Part shown: in pieces, positions 56,562-64,000 of the stretch | How the letters are laid out: the number at the start of each line of letters is the position of its first letter | Position numbering within the stretch: the stretch's first letter is position 1 | Assembly (NCBI GenBank): GCA_963787375.1 | Contig: CAWBCR010000011.1 | Coordinates: 171,650-235,649, forward strand | Length of the DNA: 64,000 nucleotides | Direction of reading: 5' to 3' | Origin: CAWBCR01 sp963787375 | GTDB taxonomy: Bacteria > Chloroflexota > Anaerolineae > Aggregatilineales > UBA3940 | Notes under the pieces: generated by a model | Databases searched by the model: none | Told to the model about the DNA's origin: nothing | The model's input: the letters and a program-made list of their open reading frames with translations, nothing else | Made by a program: the position numbers and the translations under genes

Positions 56562-57985
56562 GCCCATTCGCATCAACTTAAGGGAAAAATGACGAAAAGG
56601 AAGTCCTCCGGGAAGATAAGGGTTGGAACACCAAACAACCCGAAGGGACTTCCCGATGAGCACTGTAGCACGAACAGCCCGGACTATGCAATATGTGCTG
56701 GGAGAAGCGGCGGATGAGGCCGCGCGGATAACGGGCTTCGTGAAACGAAAACGCAAGCTGGATGGGGCGAGTTTCGTTCAGACGACTGTCTTTGGCTGGT
56801 TAGGGAATGGTCAGGCCAGCAGCAGCGAACTCAATCAGGCGGCGGCGGCGGTGGGTGTGAACATCAGCCCTCAGGGGCTGACGAAGCGATTTACTGCAGA
56901 AGCGGCTGCCTGTCTGCGTCAGGTGCTGGAAACAGCCGTAGGGCAGGTGGTTGAGGCTGAACCGGTGGCGCTCAGCCTGCTAGAACGGTTCAACGGGGTG
57001 TACTTGCTGGACAGCAGCACCGTGGAACTACCGGACAGCCTGGCAACGCTGTGGTCAGGCTGTGGCGGGAGTAAGGGAGCCTCGTCAGCCGTCAAGGTCC
57101 AGGTTGATTTGAACTACAGCAATGGGGCCTTACATCGACTGTGGCTGCAGGCCGGGCGGGAGCATGACCAGTGTCGGCAAGCACAGGCAATTGAACTGCC
57201 CGGCGGCGCCTTGCGGATAGCTGACCTGGGGTACTTCAAACTGGATACGCTGACCGCGCACAGCCAGCGGGGGGTATTCTGGCTATCCCGCTTGCAGGCG
57301 GGCACGACGGTTCATGATGAAGCGGGGCAGGCACTCGATTTGGGCAAATGGTTGAACCAGCAAGGGTCCACCCTTGATTGCCCGATTCGGCTGGGGAGTA
57401 AACACCAACTTGCCTGCCGCCTGCTGGCGGTGCGGGTGCCAACTGAGGTAGCTGCCCAGCGTCGACGCAAGCTGAAGCGCACAGCCCAGAAGAAAGGCCA
57501 AACCCCGAGTGCCTCCCGGCTGGCTCTGGCAGACTGGACCCTGCTGATCACCAATGCCCCCATTGCCCTTCTGACCCTAAACGACGCGCTCGCCCTCTAT
57601 CGGGTTCGCTGGCAGATTGAACTGTTGTTCAAGTTCTGGAAGACGGGCGGGGGTCTCGACACCTCACGCAGCCACAACCCGTGGCGCATCTTGTGTGAAT
57701 TCTATGCCAAGCTCATTGCCATGGTGGTGCAGCACTGGTTGTTTCTGGTCAGTTTCTGGTCTTATCCCAATCGCAGCCTGACCAAAGCTGCGCGCACCGT
57801 TCAGCAGCACGCCCTTCATCTGGCAGCAACCTGCTCGAAGAGTTGGCGCTGTTTGGCCCAAGCCATTGACAGCATTGATAGATGCCTGGCCGCTGGCTGT
57901 CGCATCAACTCTCGCCGCGCTCACCCTAACACCTATCAATGCTTGCTTGCTGGCTCCGAAAATGCTTAAGTTGATGCGAATGGGC
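56562..57985 (+). mobile_element. IS4-family insertion sequence
   Basis: 1,424 bp bounded by perfect 21-bp inverted repeats (GCCCATTCGCATCAACTTAAG at 56562 and its complement at 57965-57985), with a single intact transposase. No clear target duplication is seen. The right end lies 43 bp from the pgk stop codon, so the element sits in what was the pgk 3' flank. Confidence 0.9.
56656..57969 (+). CDS. IS4-family transposase
   Basis: An intact 437-residue DDE transposase. First Asp in VYLLDSSTVELPDSL, second Asp in ALRIADLGYFKLDTL, and the family's YREK signature in LYRVRWQIELLFKFWKTGG (Y-x2-R-x3-E-x6-K). A Lys/Arg stretch (RRRKLKRTAQKKG) precedes it. ATG 56656 (MSTVARTARTMQYVL) is preferred over TTG 56623. 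Its last codons overlap the right inverted repeat. Undamaged, so possibly active. Confidence 0.93.
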   Translation: MSTVARTARTMQYVLGEAADEAARITGFVKRKRKLDGASFVQTTVFGWLGNGQASSSELNQAAAAVGVNISPQGLTKRFTAEAAACLRQVLETAVGQVVEAEPVALSLLERFNGVYLLDSSTVELPDSLATLWSGCGGSKGASSAVKVQVDLNYSNGALHRLWLQAGREHDQCRQAQAIELPGGALRIADLGYFKLDTLTAHSQRGVFWLSRLQAGTTVHDEAGQALDLGKWLNQQGSTLDCPIRLGSKHQLACRLLAVRVPTEVAAQRRRKLKRTAQKKGQTPSASRLALADWTLLITNAPIALLTLNDALALYRVRWQIELLFKFWKTGGGLDTSRSHNPWRILCEFYAKLIAMVVQHWLFLVSFWSYPNRSLTKAARTVQQHALHLAATCSKSWRCLAQAIDSIDRCLAAGCRINSRRAHPNTYQCLLAGSENA

Positions 57986-58028
57986 GCTCGACGCGCTCGC
58001 CCCTCCGGGATTCGTCAGGTCAGTAGGG

Positions 58029-59216
58029 CTACTTATCATTGAGCGCCACGAGGCCCGGCAGCGCCTTGCCTTCGAGCATTTCCAGGCTCGCGCCGCCGCC
58101 GGTGCTGACGTGCGTCACTTTGTCGGCGAGGCCGGCCTTGTTGATGGCAGAGGCCGAGTCGCCGCCGCCGATGATCGTCACTGCACCGTGGCCGGTACGC
58201 CCAGCGACCGCCTGCGCGACGGCGAACGTGCCTTTGGCGAACGGCTCCATCTCAAAGACGCCCATCGGGCCGTTCCACACGACTGTCATCGCGGTGGCGA
58301 GCTGATCCTTGAACAGTTCGACCGTGTCAGGGCCGATGTCGAGGATGCGCCAGCCGTCGGGCACGCTGTCGGCGACAGGGATGGTTCGGGTCTTCGCGCC
58401 CGCGTCCATTGCATCGGCGATGACGGCGTCGACGGGCAGCTCAAGTTTTCCCCCGGCCTTCGCCAGCAGCGATTTGGCCGTGTCGAGCGCTTCGGCTTCG
58501 ACCAGCGAGTCGCCCATTTTGATGCCCTGCGCGGCGAAGAACGTATTCGCCATGCCGCCGCCGATCAGGATCTTGTCGGCCCTGGTCAGCAGATTCTCGA
58601 TCACGCCGATCTTGTCGGAGATCTTCGCACCGCCCATGATGGCGACGAAGGGCCGCTGCGGGTCTTCGAGTGCGGTGCCCAGGAACTCGATTTCTTTCTC
58701 CATCAGCAGACCGGCCACCGCCGGCAGGTAGCGCGCCACACCCTCGGTGCTGGAGTGCGCGCGGTGCGCCGAGCCGAACGCGTCGTTCACGTACACGTCG
58801 CCCAGCTTTGCCATCTGCTGTGCCAGGTCGAGATCGTTCTTGGTTTCGCCGGTGAGGAAGCGTGTGTTCTCCATGATGATCACGCCGCCATCGGGCAGCC
58901 TGTCAACTGCTTGCTGCGCGGCCTCGCCCACCGTCGAGTCGCAGAACGCCACGTCGACGCCCAGCTTGCTGGCCAGCACGGGCACAGTCGGCTTGAGCGA
59001 ATACTGCGGGTCGGGCTCTCCTTTGGGTCGCCCCAGGTGCGACATCAGGATCACCGACTTTGGCTTCTGCGCCAGAATGGCTTTGATCGTCGGGACGGCA
59101 GCTTCGATGCGGGTATCATCCGCGACCTTGCCTTCTTTGACCGGCACGTTGAAGTCGACACGCACCAGTACCCGCTTCCCTTTCAGGTCGACGTCACGGA
59201 TCGTTTTCTTATTCAT
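58029..59216 (-). CDS. pgk: Phosphoglycerate kinase
   Basis: An intact 395-residue glycolytic enzyme. KRVLVRVDFNVPVKEGKVAD at the start, LMSHLGRPKGEPDPQYSLKP, NDAFGSAHRAHSSTEGVARY, the hinge region VAIMGGAKISDKIGVIENLL and the nucleotide loop TIIGGGDSASAINKAGLADK are all present. It follows gap by 74 bp with a hairpin between them. The IS4 element is inserted just downstream of its stop. Confidence 0.97.
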   Translation of the reverse strand: MNKKTIRDVDLKGKRVLVRVDFNVPVKEGKVADDTRIEAAVPTIKAILAQKPKSVILMSHLGRPKGEPDPQYSLKPTVPVLASKLGVDVAFCDSTVGEAAQQAVDRLPDGGVIIMENTRFLTGETKNDLDLAQQMAKLGDVYVNDAFGSAHRAHSSTEGVARYLPAVAGLLMEKEIEFLGTALEDPQRPFVAIMGGAKISDKIGVIENLLTRADKILIGGGMANTFFAAQGIKMGDSLVEAEALDTAKSLLAKAGGKLELPVDAVIADAMDAGAKTRTIPVADSVPDGWRILDIGPDTVELFKDQLATAMTVVWNGPMGVFEMEPFAKGTFAVAQAVAGRTGHGAVTIIGGGDSASAINKAGLADKVTHVSTGGGASLEMLEGKALPGLVALNDK

Positions 59217-59246
59217 ATTGATTCCTCCATTTGGGGAGAGGGTAAA

Positions 59247-59276
59247 AGGGCGGCCCGAACATGCCCGGGCCGCCCT
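59247..59276 (-). terminator. Hairpin between gap and pgk (attenuator or processing site)
   Basis: Perfect 11-bp stem AGGGCGGCCCG / CGGGCCGCCCT with an 8-nt loop; TTTT follows on the minus strand. It could partly end gap transcription and set the gap:pgk ratio. Confidence 0.6.
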
Positions 59277-59290
59277 CGCGGAGGATCAGG

Positions 59291-60301
59291 TTAGAGTTGA
59301 TCGGCCATCATCTTGGCCAGGTCGACGGTGCGAACGGAGTAGCCCCACTCGTTGTCGTACCAGGTGACGACCTTGGCGAAGGTGCCATCCATCACCATTG
59401 TGAACTCGGCGTCGACGATGCTGGAGCGGTCATCGCCCTTGAAATCCATGCTTACCAGCGGCTCCTCAGAGAAGCCCAGGATACCCTTCAGCGAGCCGTT
59501 GGCGGCCTTACGGAAGGCGTCGTGCAGCTCTTCGGTGGTGGTGGGCTTCTCAAGCTCGGCCACGAAGTCAACGATGGACACGGTTGGCGTCGGGACGCGC
59601 AGCGCGTAACCGTCGAATTTACCCTTCAACTCAGGGATGACGAGCGCCACCGCGCGGGCTGCGCCGGTCGTGGTCGGGATGATATTGAGGGCTGCGGCGC
59701 GCGCGCGGCGCAGGTCCTTGTGCGGCAGGTCGAGGATGTTCTGGTCGTTGGTGTAGGAGTGGATGGTGGTCATCAGGCCGCGCTTGATGCCCCAGTTGTC
59801 AAAGACAACCTTGGCCGCCGGCGCGAGACAGTTGGTGGTGCAGCTCGCGTTGGAGACGATATGGTGCTTGGCGTTATCGTACATCTTCTCGTTCACGCCC
59901 AGCACAACGGTCAGGTCTTCGCCCTTGGCCGGGGCGCTGATGATGACCTTCTTCGCGCCTGCCTCAATGTGCTTGCCCGCGCCGGCACGGTCGCGGAACA
60001 CGCCCGTCGACTCGATGACGATATCGACGCCCAGCTTCTTCCAGGGCAGCGCCGCCGGGTCCTTCTCGGAGAGGGCCAGCACTTTGTCGCCGTCGATGAC
60101 GAGACCGTCTTCCAGCACCTCGACTGTGCCGTCAAAACCGCCGTAGTTCGAGTCATACTTGAACAGATGGGCCATCGTCTTGAGGTTGCCCAGATCGTTA
60201 AAAGCCACCACGTCAAAGTCGTTGGGGTACTTTTCTTTCATGATCTTGAGCACCTGACGACCGATACGTCCCAGGCCGTTAATGCCGATTTTGGTTGCCA
60301 T
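59291..60301 (-). CDS. gap: Glyceraldehyde-3-phosphate dehydrogenase, type I
   Basis: An intact 336-residue enzyme. NAD motif KIGINGLGRIGRQVLKIMKE, catalytic Cys in SNASCTTNCLAPAAKV, His in MTTIHSYTNDQNILDLPHKD, phosphate site IIPTTTGAARAVALVIPEL, and WYDNEWGYSVRTVD at the end. Standard length. Start ATG 60301 with AAGGAGAAA upstream. First gene of the gap-pgk operon. Confidence 0.97.
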   Translation of the reverse strand: MATKIGINGLGRIGRQVLKIMKEKYPNDFDVVAFNDLGNLKTMAHLFKYDSNYGGFDGTVEVLEDGLVIDGDKVLALSEKDPAALPWKKLGVDIVIESTGVFRDRAGAGKHIEAGAKKVIISAPAKGEDLTVVLGVNEKMYDNAKHHIVSNASCTTNCLAPAAKVVFDNWGIKRGLMTTIHSYTNDQNILDLPHKDLRRARAAALNIIPTTTGAARAVALVIPELKGKFDGYALRVPTPTVSIVDFVAELEKPTTTEELHDAFRKAANGSLKGILGFSEEPLVSMDFKGDDRSSIVDAEFTMVMDGTFAKVVTWYDNEWGYSVRTVDLAKMMADQL

Positions 60302-60397
60302 AGTCGCGTTTCTCCTTGTCTGTAACGCAGGTAATTGAATCAACGATTATACGATTTGAAAACGCAGCCGGTTCGGCGACGTCACCACCCGGACAGA

Positions 60398-61705
60398 TCA
60401 CCGCACGGCTGTAGTCTGCTTCAAGGCGAGCAGGTCGACGACAGCCTGCGCCAGCCGCTGCGAGTCATGCCGCCACGGGCGATGCTCGTCGACCAGCGGC
60501 ATCGTCCGCAGGCTGGCATCCAGCCCACTGCTGCCGTTCTCATGGCTGAAGCGCACGTAGGTTGTGTTGGTGTCGACCTCCAACAGCGGGAAGATGTCGT
60601 TGGCCAGCACCACGTCAAAGATGCCCTTCCCGACGTGCCGCTCAATCGCCTTAGCGTGATCGACCACGCTGAAGCCATCCGTCTCGCCCCGCTGGGTGGC
60701 CACGTTGCAGACGTATATCTTGAGCGCGCCACTCCTGCGAACCGCCTCGGCGACGCCGTGCACCAGCAGGTTCGGCAGGATGCTGGTAAACAGGCTGCCC
60801 GGCCCCAGTACGATCACATCGGCGGCAAGGATTGCCTTCACGGCCTCCGGGTAGGCGGGCGCGTTGTCCGGCTGGAGGAATACCCGTTCGATGGTGCCCA
60901 GCGTATCGGGGATGGCCGACTTACCCGAGACGCGCCGGGCGGCGCTGTCCCGATCCTCACGCAGGTCGGCCATCAACGTGACATCGCTCAACGTCGACGG
61001 CAGGACCTGCCCGCGAATGGCCAGCACCCGGCTGCTCTCGATCAGCGCCTGCTCAAAGCTGCCGGTGATGCCGCTCATGGCCGTGATAAACAGGTTACCG
61101 AAGCTGTGGCCTTCGAGCCCGCCTTCGCCAAAGCGATACTGGAACAACTGGGTCATCAGGGCTTCGTCACGGGCGAGCGCAGCCAGGTTATTGCGGAAGT
61201 CGCCGGGGGGCAGAACACCCAAGTCCCGGCGCAGGCGGCCAGAACTGCCGCCGTCGTCGGCCACGGTTACGATGGCTGTGATGTTGGAAGTATGAGATTT
61301 GAGGCCGCGCAGCAGGATCGGCAGGCCGGTGCCGCCGCCAATGGCGACGACCTTTGGCCCGCGCTGCCGCTGCCGGTGCTCGACCATCGCGTCGATGAGC
61401 GTTCCGTTGCCGACATCCAGCGGCTCCAGAATGGCCCGGTTGATGCGCAGCATGGCCACCGTCACCAGCGCTGCGCCGATGACGAACGCCAGCCCGGCCC
61501 GCACCCACAACGACACGCCGCCGAGTGTCAGAATTGTTTCCAGCAGCGGTTGGGGATACGCTCGAAAGAAGGCCAGCAGCACAAGGGCAAAACCCAACGC
61601 GAGGGCCGTGACGCCAACGAACAGGACCCCCAACCAACGCTTGACTCCGATGCCAGGCGTCAGCCACTTGAGAAGTGTATGGGCAGGTGGAGCGTGGCGC
61701 GTCAA
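60398..61705 (-). CDS. yvcK: YvcK/CofD-like protein with N-terminal membrane helices
   Basis: An intact 435-residue protein. Two or three helices occupy the first ~90 residues (WLGVLFVGVTALALGFALVL; VRAGLAFVIGAALVTVAML), then the YvcK domain: KVVAIGGGTGLPILLRGLKS, IVTVADDGGSSGRLRRDLG, PPGDFRNNLAALARDEALM, EGHSFGNLFITAMSGI and VLGPGSLFTSILPNLLVHG. YvcK binds UDP-sugars and is needed for growth on gluconeogenic carbon and for wall synthesis. The membrane-anchored form is common in several phyla. Confidence 0.93.
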   Translation of the reverse strand: MTRHAPPAHTLLKWLTPGIGVKRWLGVLFVGVTALALGFALVLLAFFRAYPQPLLETILTLGGVSLWVRAGLAFVIGAALVTVAMLRINRAILEPLDVGNGTLIDAMVEHRQRQRGPKVVAIGGGTGLPILLRGLKSHTSNITAIVTVADDGGSSGRLRRDLGVLPPGDFRNNLAALARDEALMTQLFQYRFGEGGLEGHSFGNLFITAMSGITGSFEQALIESSRVLAIRGQVLPSTLSDVTLMADLREDRDSAARRVSGKSAIPDTLGTIERVFLQPDNAPAYPEAVKAILAADVIVLGPGSLFTSILPNLLVHGVAEAVRRSGALKIYVCNVATQRGETDGFSVVDHAKAIERHVGKGIFDVVLANDIFPLLEVDTNTTYVRFSHENGSSGLDASLRTMPLVDEHRPWRHDSQRLAQAVVDLLALKQTTAVR

Positions 61706-61875
61706 CGGTGACTATTCCAGTCCAGTGCGACGCAGGAAACGAGCCGCCCCAGGGAGTCGGAACGGCTGGCGTCACAAGTGCCTAATTGGGTTGCAACATT
61801 ATGTTACCCAGTCTTAAGCTGCCTGTCAAAGGTCTGTCGACATTTTACCGGACCGGTTACTCGCGAACAGCATGC

Positions 61876-62469
61876 CTAATGTGCGAGGTATTGGGCTACC
61901 CAGCCGACTGACAGCGCGCCGGCATAGGCCACCAGTATGGCCTGGATGGTCTTGCCGACGAAGGCTGCGAGCAGGAAGTGCCACCACTTCATGCGCAGCG
62001 TGCCGGCGGCGATGCCCGCCATGTCAAATACCGGGTTGGGGATGACAGCCAGCACGACGATGACCAGCAGCCCGTAGCGCTCCATCCAGCCGTGGATGCG
62101 CTCGTAGATTTTGAGGTTATCGACGACGGCGCTGCCGCCGTAGCCGGCCAGGTAACCGGACAACTCACCCAGGGCTGCGCCCGGCCCGGCAGCCAGCCCG
62201 ACCAGCAGCGGGTTGAGCGTCCCGCCCAGCGCAAACACAAAGATGAGGCCCGGCACCGGCAGGATGACCGTTGCGTTGCCGATGAGCATCGCCAGGAACG
62301 CACCGGCGTAGGCCAGCTTGTCGAGATTGCGAAGCTGGTTCTGAAAGACGACGACAAGCAGCGTAATGCTAATCGCAAAGCCAAGCGCGAGCGCGTGCTT
62401 CCAGGTGAACGGCTGGTTCTTCGCGGCGCTGTCGTCCACCGGCAGCGGCGGCTGCCCCGGCGCGGTCAC
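61876..62469 (-). CDS. VTT-domain (DedA/SNARE-associated) membrane protein
   Basis: An intact 197-residue protein with about five helices and the VTT core LPVPGLIFVFALGGTLNPLL, GAALGELSGYLAGYGGSAVV and ERYGLLVIVVLAVIPNPVFD, then AGIAAGTLRMKWWHFLLAAF. Related proteins move lipids such as undecaprenyl phosphate across the membrane. GTG 62469 is chosen because it overlaps the udk stop (GTGA), giving coupled translation. Confidence 0.85.
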   Translation of the reverse strand: MTAPGQPPLPVDDSAAKNQPFTWKHALALGFAISITLLVVVFQNQLRNLDKLAYAGAFLAMLIGNATVILPVPGLIFVFALGGTLNPLLVGLAAGPGAALGELSGYLAGYGGSAVVDNLKIYERIHGWMERYGLLVIVVLAVIPNPVFDMAGIAAGTLRMKWWHFLLAAFVGKTIQAILVAYAGALSVGWVAQYLAH

Positions 62470-63107
62470 TGGCGGCCTCGCAGCGCCTGGATGCGCGCAA
62501 TGACCATCTCCATCGCGACCTCGTTCAGGCCGCCCTCCGGGATGATCACGTGGGCGTAGCGCTTGCTCGGCTCGACAAACTCCAGGTGCATGGGTCGCAC
62601 GGTCTGCATCCACTGGTTGATGACCGAGTCGATGGTGCGGCTGCGCTCAGCAATATCACGCTGGAGGCGGCGGATGAAGCGCACATCGTCGTCCGTCTCG
62701 ACAAAGATGCGCACGTCGAACAGGTCACGCAGGCGCGCTTCGGTGAAAATCAGGATGCCTTCCACCAGAATCACGCGCTGCGGCTGGACGATGTGCACCT
62801 CACTGGTGCGGGTGTGCGTCGAGAAGTCATAAATGGGCATCTCGATGGGCCGGTAGGCCTGCAGCGCCCTGACATGCGCGATGAAAAGCTCGGTGTCCAG
62901 CGAGTCGGGGTGGTCGAAGTTGATCAGCAGGCGCTGGTCGCGCGGCAGCTCGGCGAGGTCGCGGTAGTAGGAGTCGTGCGGGACGTAGGCGATATTGTCC
63001 GTTCCGATGCGTTCCAGAATCCCCCGCGCAACCGTCGACTTGCCGGCACCGCTGCCACCGGCAACACCAATTGTGATCGGGCGGGGCTGCTCGGTCGTGT
63101 CGGGCAT
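62466..63107 (-). CDS. udk: Uridine kinase
   Basis: An intact 213-residue P-loop kinase phosphorylating uridine and cytidine. Walker A IGVAGGSGAGKSTVARGILE, ISYVPHDSYY-type segment (AYVPHDSYYRDLAELPRDQR), NFDHPDSLDTELFIAHVRAL, YDFSTHTRTSEVHIV and lid RLQRDIAERSRTIDSVINQW. Start MPDTTEQ at 63107. Overlaps the VTT gene. Immediately downstream of tRNA-Thr on the same strand. Confidence 0.94.
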   Translation of the reverse strand: MPDTTEQPRPITIGVAGGSGAGKSTVARGILERIGTDNIAYVPHDSYYRDLAELPRDQRLLINFDHPDSLDTELFIAHVRALQAYRPIEMPIYDFSTHTRTSEVHIVQPQRVILVEGILIFTEARLRDLFDVRIFVETDDDVRFIRRLQRDIAERSRTIDSVINQWMQTVRPMHLEFVEPSKRYAHVIIPEGGLNEVAMEMVIARIQALRGRQ

Positions 63108-63130
63108 ATCGATCCCCCTCTGCTGGCTAC

Positions 63131-63158
63131 AAAAAACGCCCCGGAGGTTTCCGAGGCG
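63131..63158 (-). terminator. Terminator of tRNA-Thr
   Basis: 9-bp stem CGCCCCGGA / TCCGAGGCG (63137-63145 / 63150-63158, one mismatch) followed on the minus strand by TTTTTT; just after the tRNA 3' end and 24 bp before udk. Confidence 0.8.
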
Positions 63159-63161
63159 AGA

Positions 63162-63233
63162 GCCACCCATGGGACTCGAACCCATAACCTGGCGCTTACG
63201 AAGCGTCTGCTCTACCGATTGAGCTAGGGTGGC
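63162..63233 (-). tRNA. tRNA-Thr (anticodon CGT)
   Basis: 72 nt fold as a full cloverleaf: acceptor GCCACCC/GGGTGGC, D arm GCTC-AATCGGTA-GAGC, anticodon loop TTCGTAA, variable AGGTT, T arm ATGGG-TTCGAGT-CCCAT. The anticodon CGT reads ACG. The anticodon stem GACGC/GCGCC has one A-C mismatch at the second pair. The 3' CCA is not encoded. Confidence 0.96.
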
Positions 63234-63385
63234 ACATTGCGGACGGGATTATACCAGCGGCAGCAGGGCGCGGCAAAAACTGCGGTGCGGGGACTGCTGC
63301 CAGCAGCATCCTTGACGGTGACTCACAGCCAATCTATACTGGCAACAGAGACCTCTTAGTTGGGCAGGTTCCAGGAGAGACCCCG

Positions 63386-63892
63386 ATGAGCGACGATGTT
63401 AAGGAGCTACAACGGCAGCTTGCAGAATTTCGCGCTGTGTTTGATGCCGGCCCCATGATGCTGTGGTATAAAGACCTGGAAGGCAGGCATATTCTGGTCA
63501 ACCGCGCCGCTGCGATGCTGGAAGGATTGCCGGTGACGGCTATCGAGGACAAGACCCCCTGGGATTTATACCCGCCGGAGCAGGCTGCCGCCTACCAGGC
63601 CGACGATGCCATTGTGATTTAGAGCGGGCAGCCTCGGACCGACATCATCGAGCAGCATACCAGCCCGGCCACCGGCGAGCTGATGTGGCTCAAGGTCAGT
63701 AAGATCCCGGCCCGAGATGTCTCCGGAAAGATCACCGGCGTGATCGTCTTCGCCATCGATATAACCGAGCAGAAACGCCTGGAAGAGCAGTTAAACAAGC
63801 TGGCAGACGATCTCAAAAGCTATCTCCAGGGTAATGCCTCCAGAGACGAGATGCTGGCTTACCTCGCCAATGTAAAGGCATCCGTGAAATAG
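63386..63892 (+). pseudogene. PAS-domain protein with an in-frame amber codon
   Basis: A 168-codon frame interrupted only by TAG at 63620-63622. Before it: AVFDAGPMMLWYKDLEGRHI and NRAAAMLEGLPVTAIEDKTP, the start of a PAS fold; after it, same frame: ELMWLKVSKIPARDVSGKIT and GVIVFAIDITEQKRLEEQLN, the end of the fold with its C-terminal helix. A GAG-to-TAG change would explain it (DDAIVI-E-SGQPRTD). No kinase or output domain is attached. Either a fresh pseudogene or a base error. GGAG is present before ATG 63386. Confidence 0.8.
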
Positions 63893-63935
63893 AGGCGGGC
63901 TGGCACACTCAGACCTATGGAGCGCTCAATATACA

Positions 63936-64000
63936 ATGACCTTCTCTCACACCATCGACACATGGCAATCTTTCTACCTGCTGGTGGGCACCGCGGCTGC
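63936..64000 (+). CDS. Start of a gene cut by the window end
   Basis: ATG 63936 opens a frame of 21 codons (MTFSHTIDTWQSFYLLVGTA) to the window edge; the last residues look like the beginning of a membrane helix. Too little to identify. TATACA lies just before it, but no ribosome site is clear. Confidence 0.4.
   Translation, partial: MTFSHTIDTWQSFYLLVGTAA

Noticed and set aside
58110..59294. Plus-strand open frame of about 394 codons antisense to pgk
   Set aside because: It mirrors the pgk codons in a GC-rich genome, has no domain and an implausible composition; pgk itself is certain. The same holds for antisense frames over gap (59261-60325), yvcK (60335-61711), the radical SAM gene (28317-29255) and ALDH16 (30132-31163).

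Overview
The window is 64 kb of GC-rich (roughly 60-65% by eye), gene-dense bacterial DNA. Gene content suggests an anaerobic or facultative member of the Chloroflexota, Anaerolineae-like. The pointers are a Wood-Ljungdahl carbonyl-branch cluster, an ECF sigma factor paired with a DUF5667-type membrane protein, an ALDH16/deoC operon and an Os1348/NHLP-like peptide. That placement is inference; no rRNA gene is present.

Layout. 1-10.5 kb: acetyl-CoA synthase/CO dehydrogenase cluster (end of an upstream gene, CBS protein, acsD, acsC, a small Cys protein, acsV, acsE), then a MetV-MetF fusion and a coupled cooC - cation efflux - cooC/acsF operon. Together these move the methyl group from methyl-THF to the corrinoid protein and on to acetyl-CoA, reactivate the corrinoid and insert nickel. 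10.5-15.4 kb: peroxiredoxin, a small NHLP-like peptide gene with its own promoter and hairpin, an alpha/alpha-toroid protein, a DUF362 protein, and a kynU-kynB pair. 15.4-16.7 kb: an IS30 element next to a tmRNA-like small RNA with promoter and terminator. 16.7-29.2 kb: PIG-L deacetylase, rarA, S9 peptidase, SRAP protein, PPOX oxidoreductase, ECF sigma/DUF5667 pair, papain-like protein, substrate-binding lipoprotein, DinB protein, CGNR regulator, radical SAM protein. 29.4-41.3 kb, all minus strand: deoC-nucleotidyltransferase-ALDH16, membrane glycosyltransferase, threonine aldolase-CPBP protease, nitrilase-like protein, rho, aldo/keto reductase. 41.3-42.1 kb: a lower-GC island. 42.2-47.6 kb: GT2-Gfo/Idh/MocA-rdgB, YgjP peptidase, hydrolase, MFS transporter. 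47.7-49.7 kb: ECF sigma - zinc anti-sigma - thioredoxin reductase. 50-56.4 kb: Kv-beta-like reductase, hydrolase, SRPBCC-PDZ-DinB protein, GNAT protein, Usp protein and an ArsB/SLC13-type transporter. 56.6-58 kb: an IS4 element. 58-63.2 kb: gap-pgk, yvcK, udk-VTT protein, tRNA-Thr. The end holds a PAS gene with an in-frame stop and the start of another gene.

Many genes are broken by single-base indels, some of them shortened homopolymers. They are far denser in the first 8 kb than elsewhere, while gap, pgk, trxB, yvcK and both transposases read intact. Protein similarity continues across every break, so most are probably consensus errors in the assembly. Coordinates of broken genes are given for the inferred full gene.
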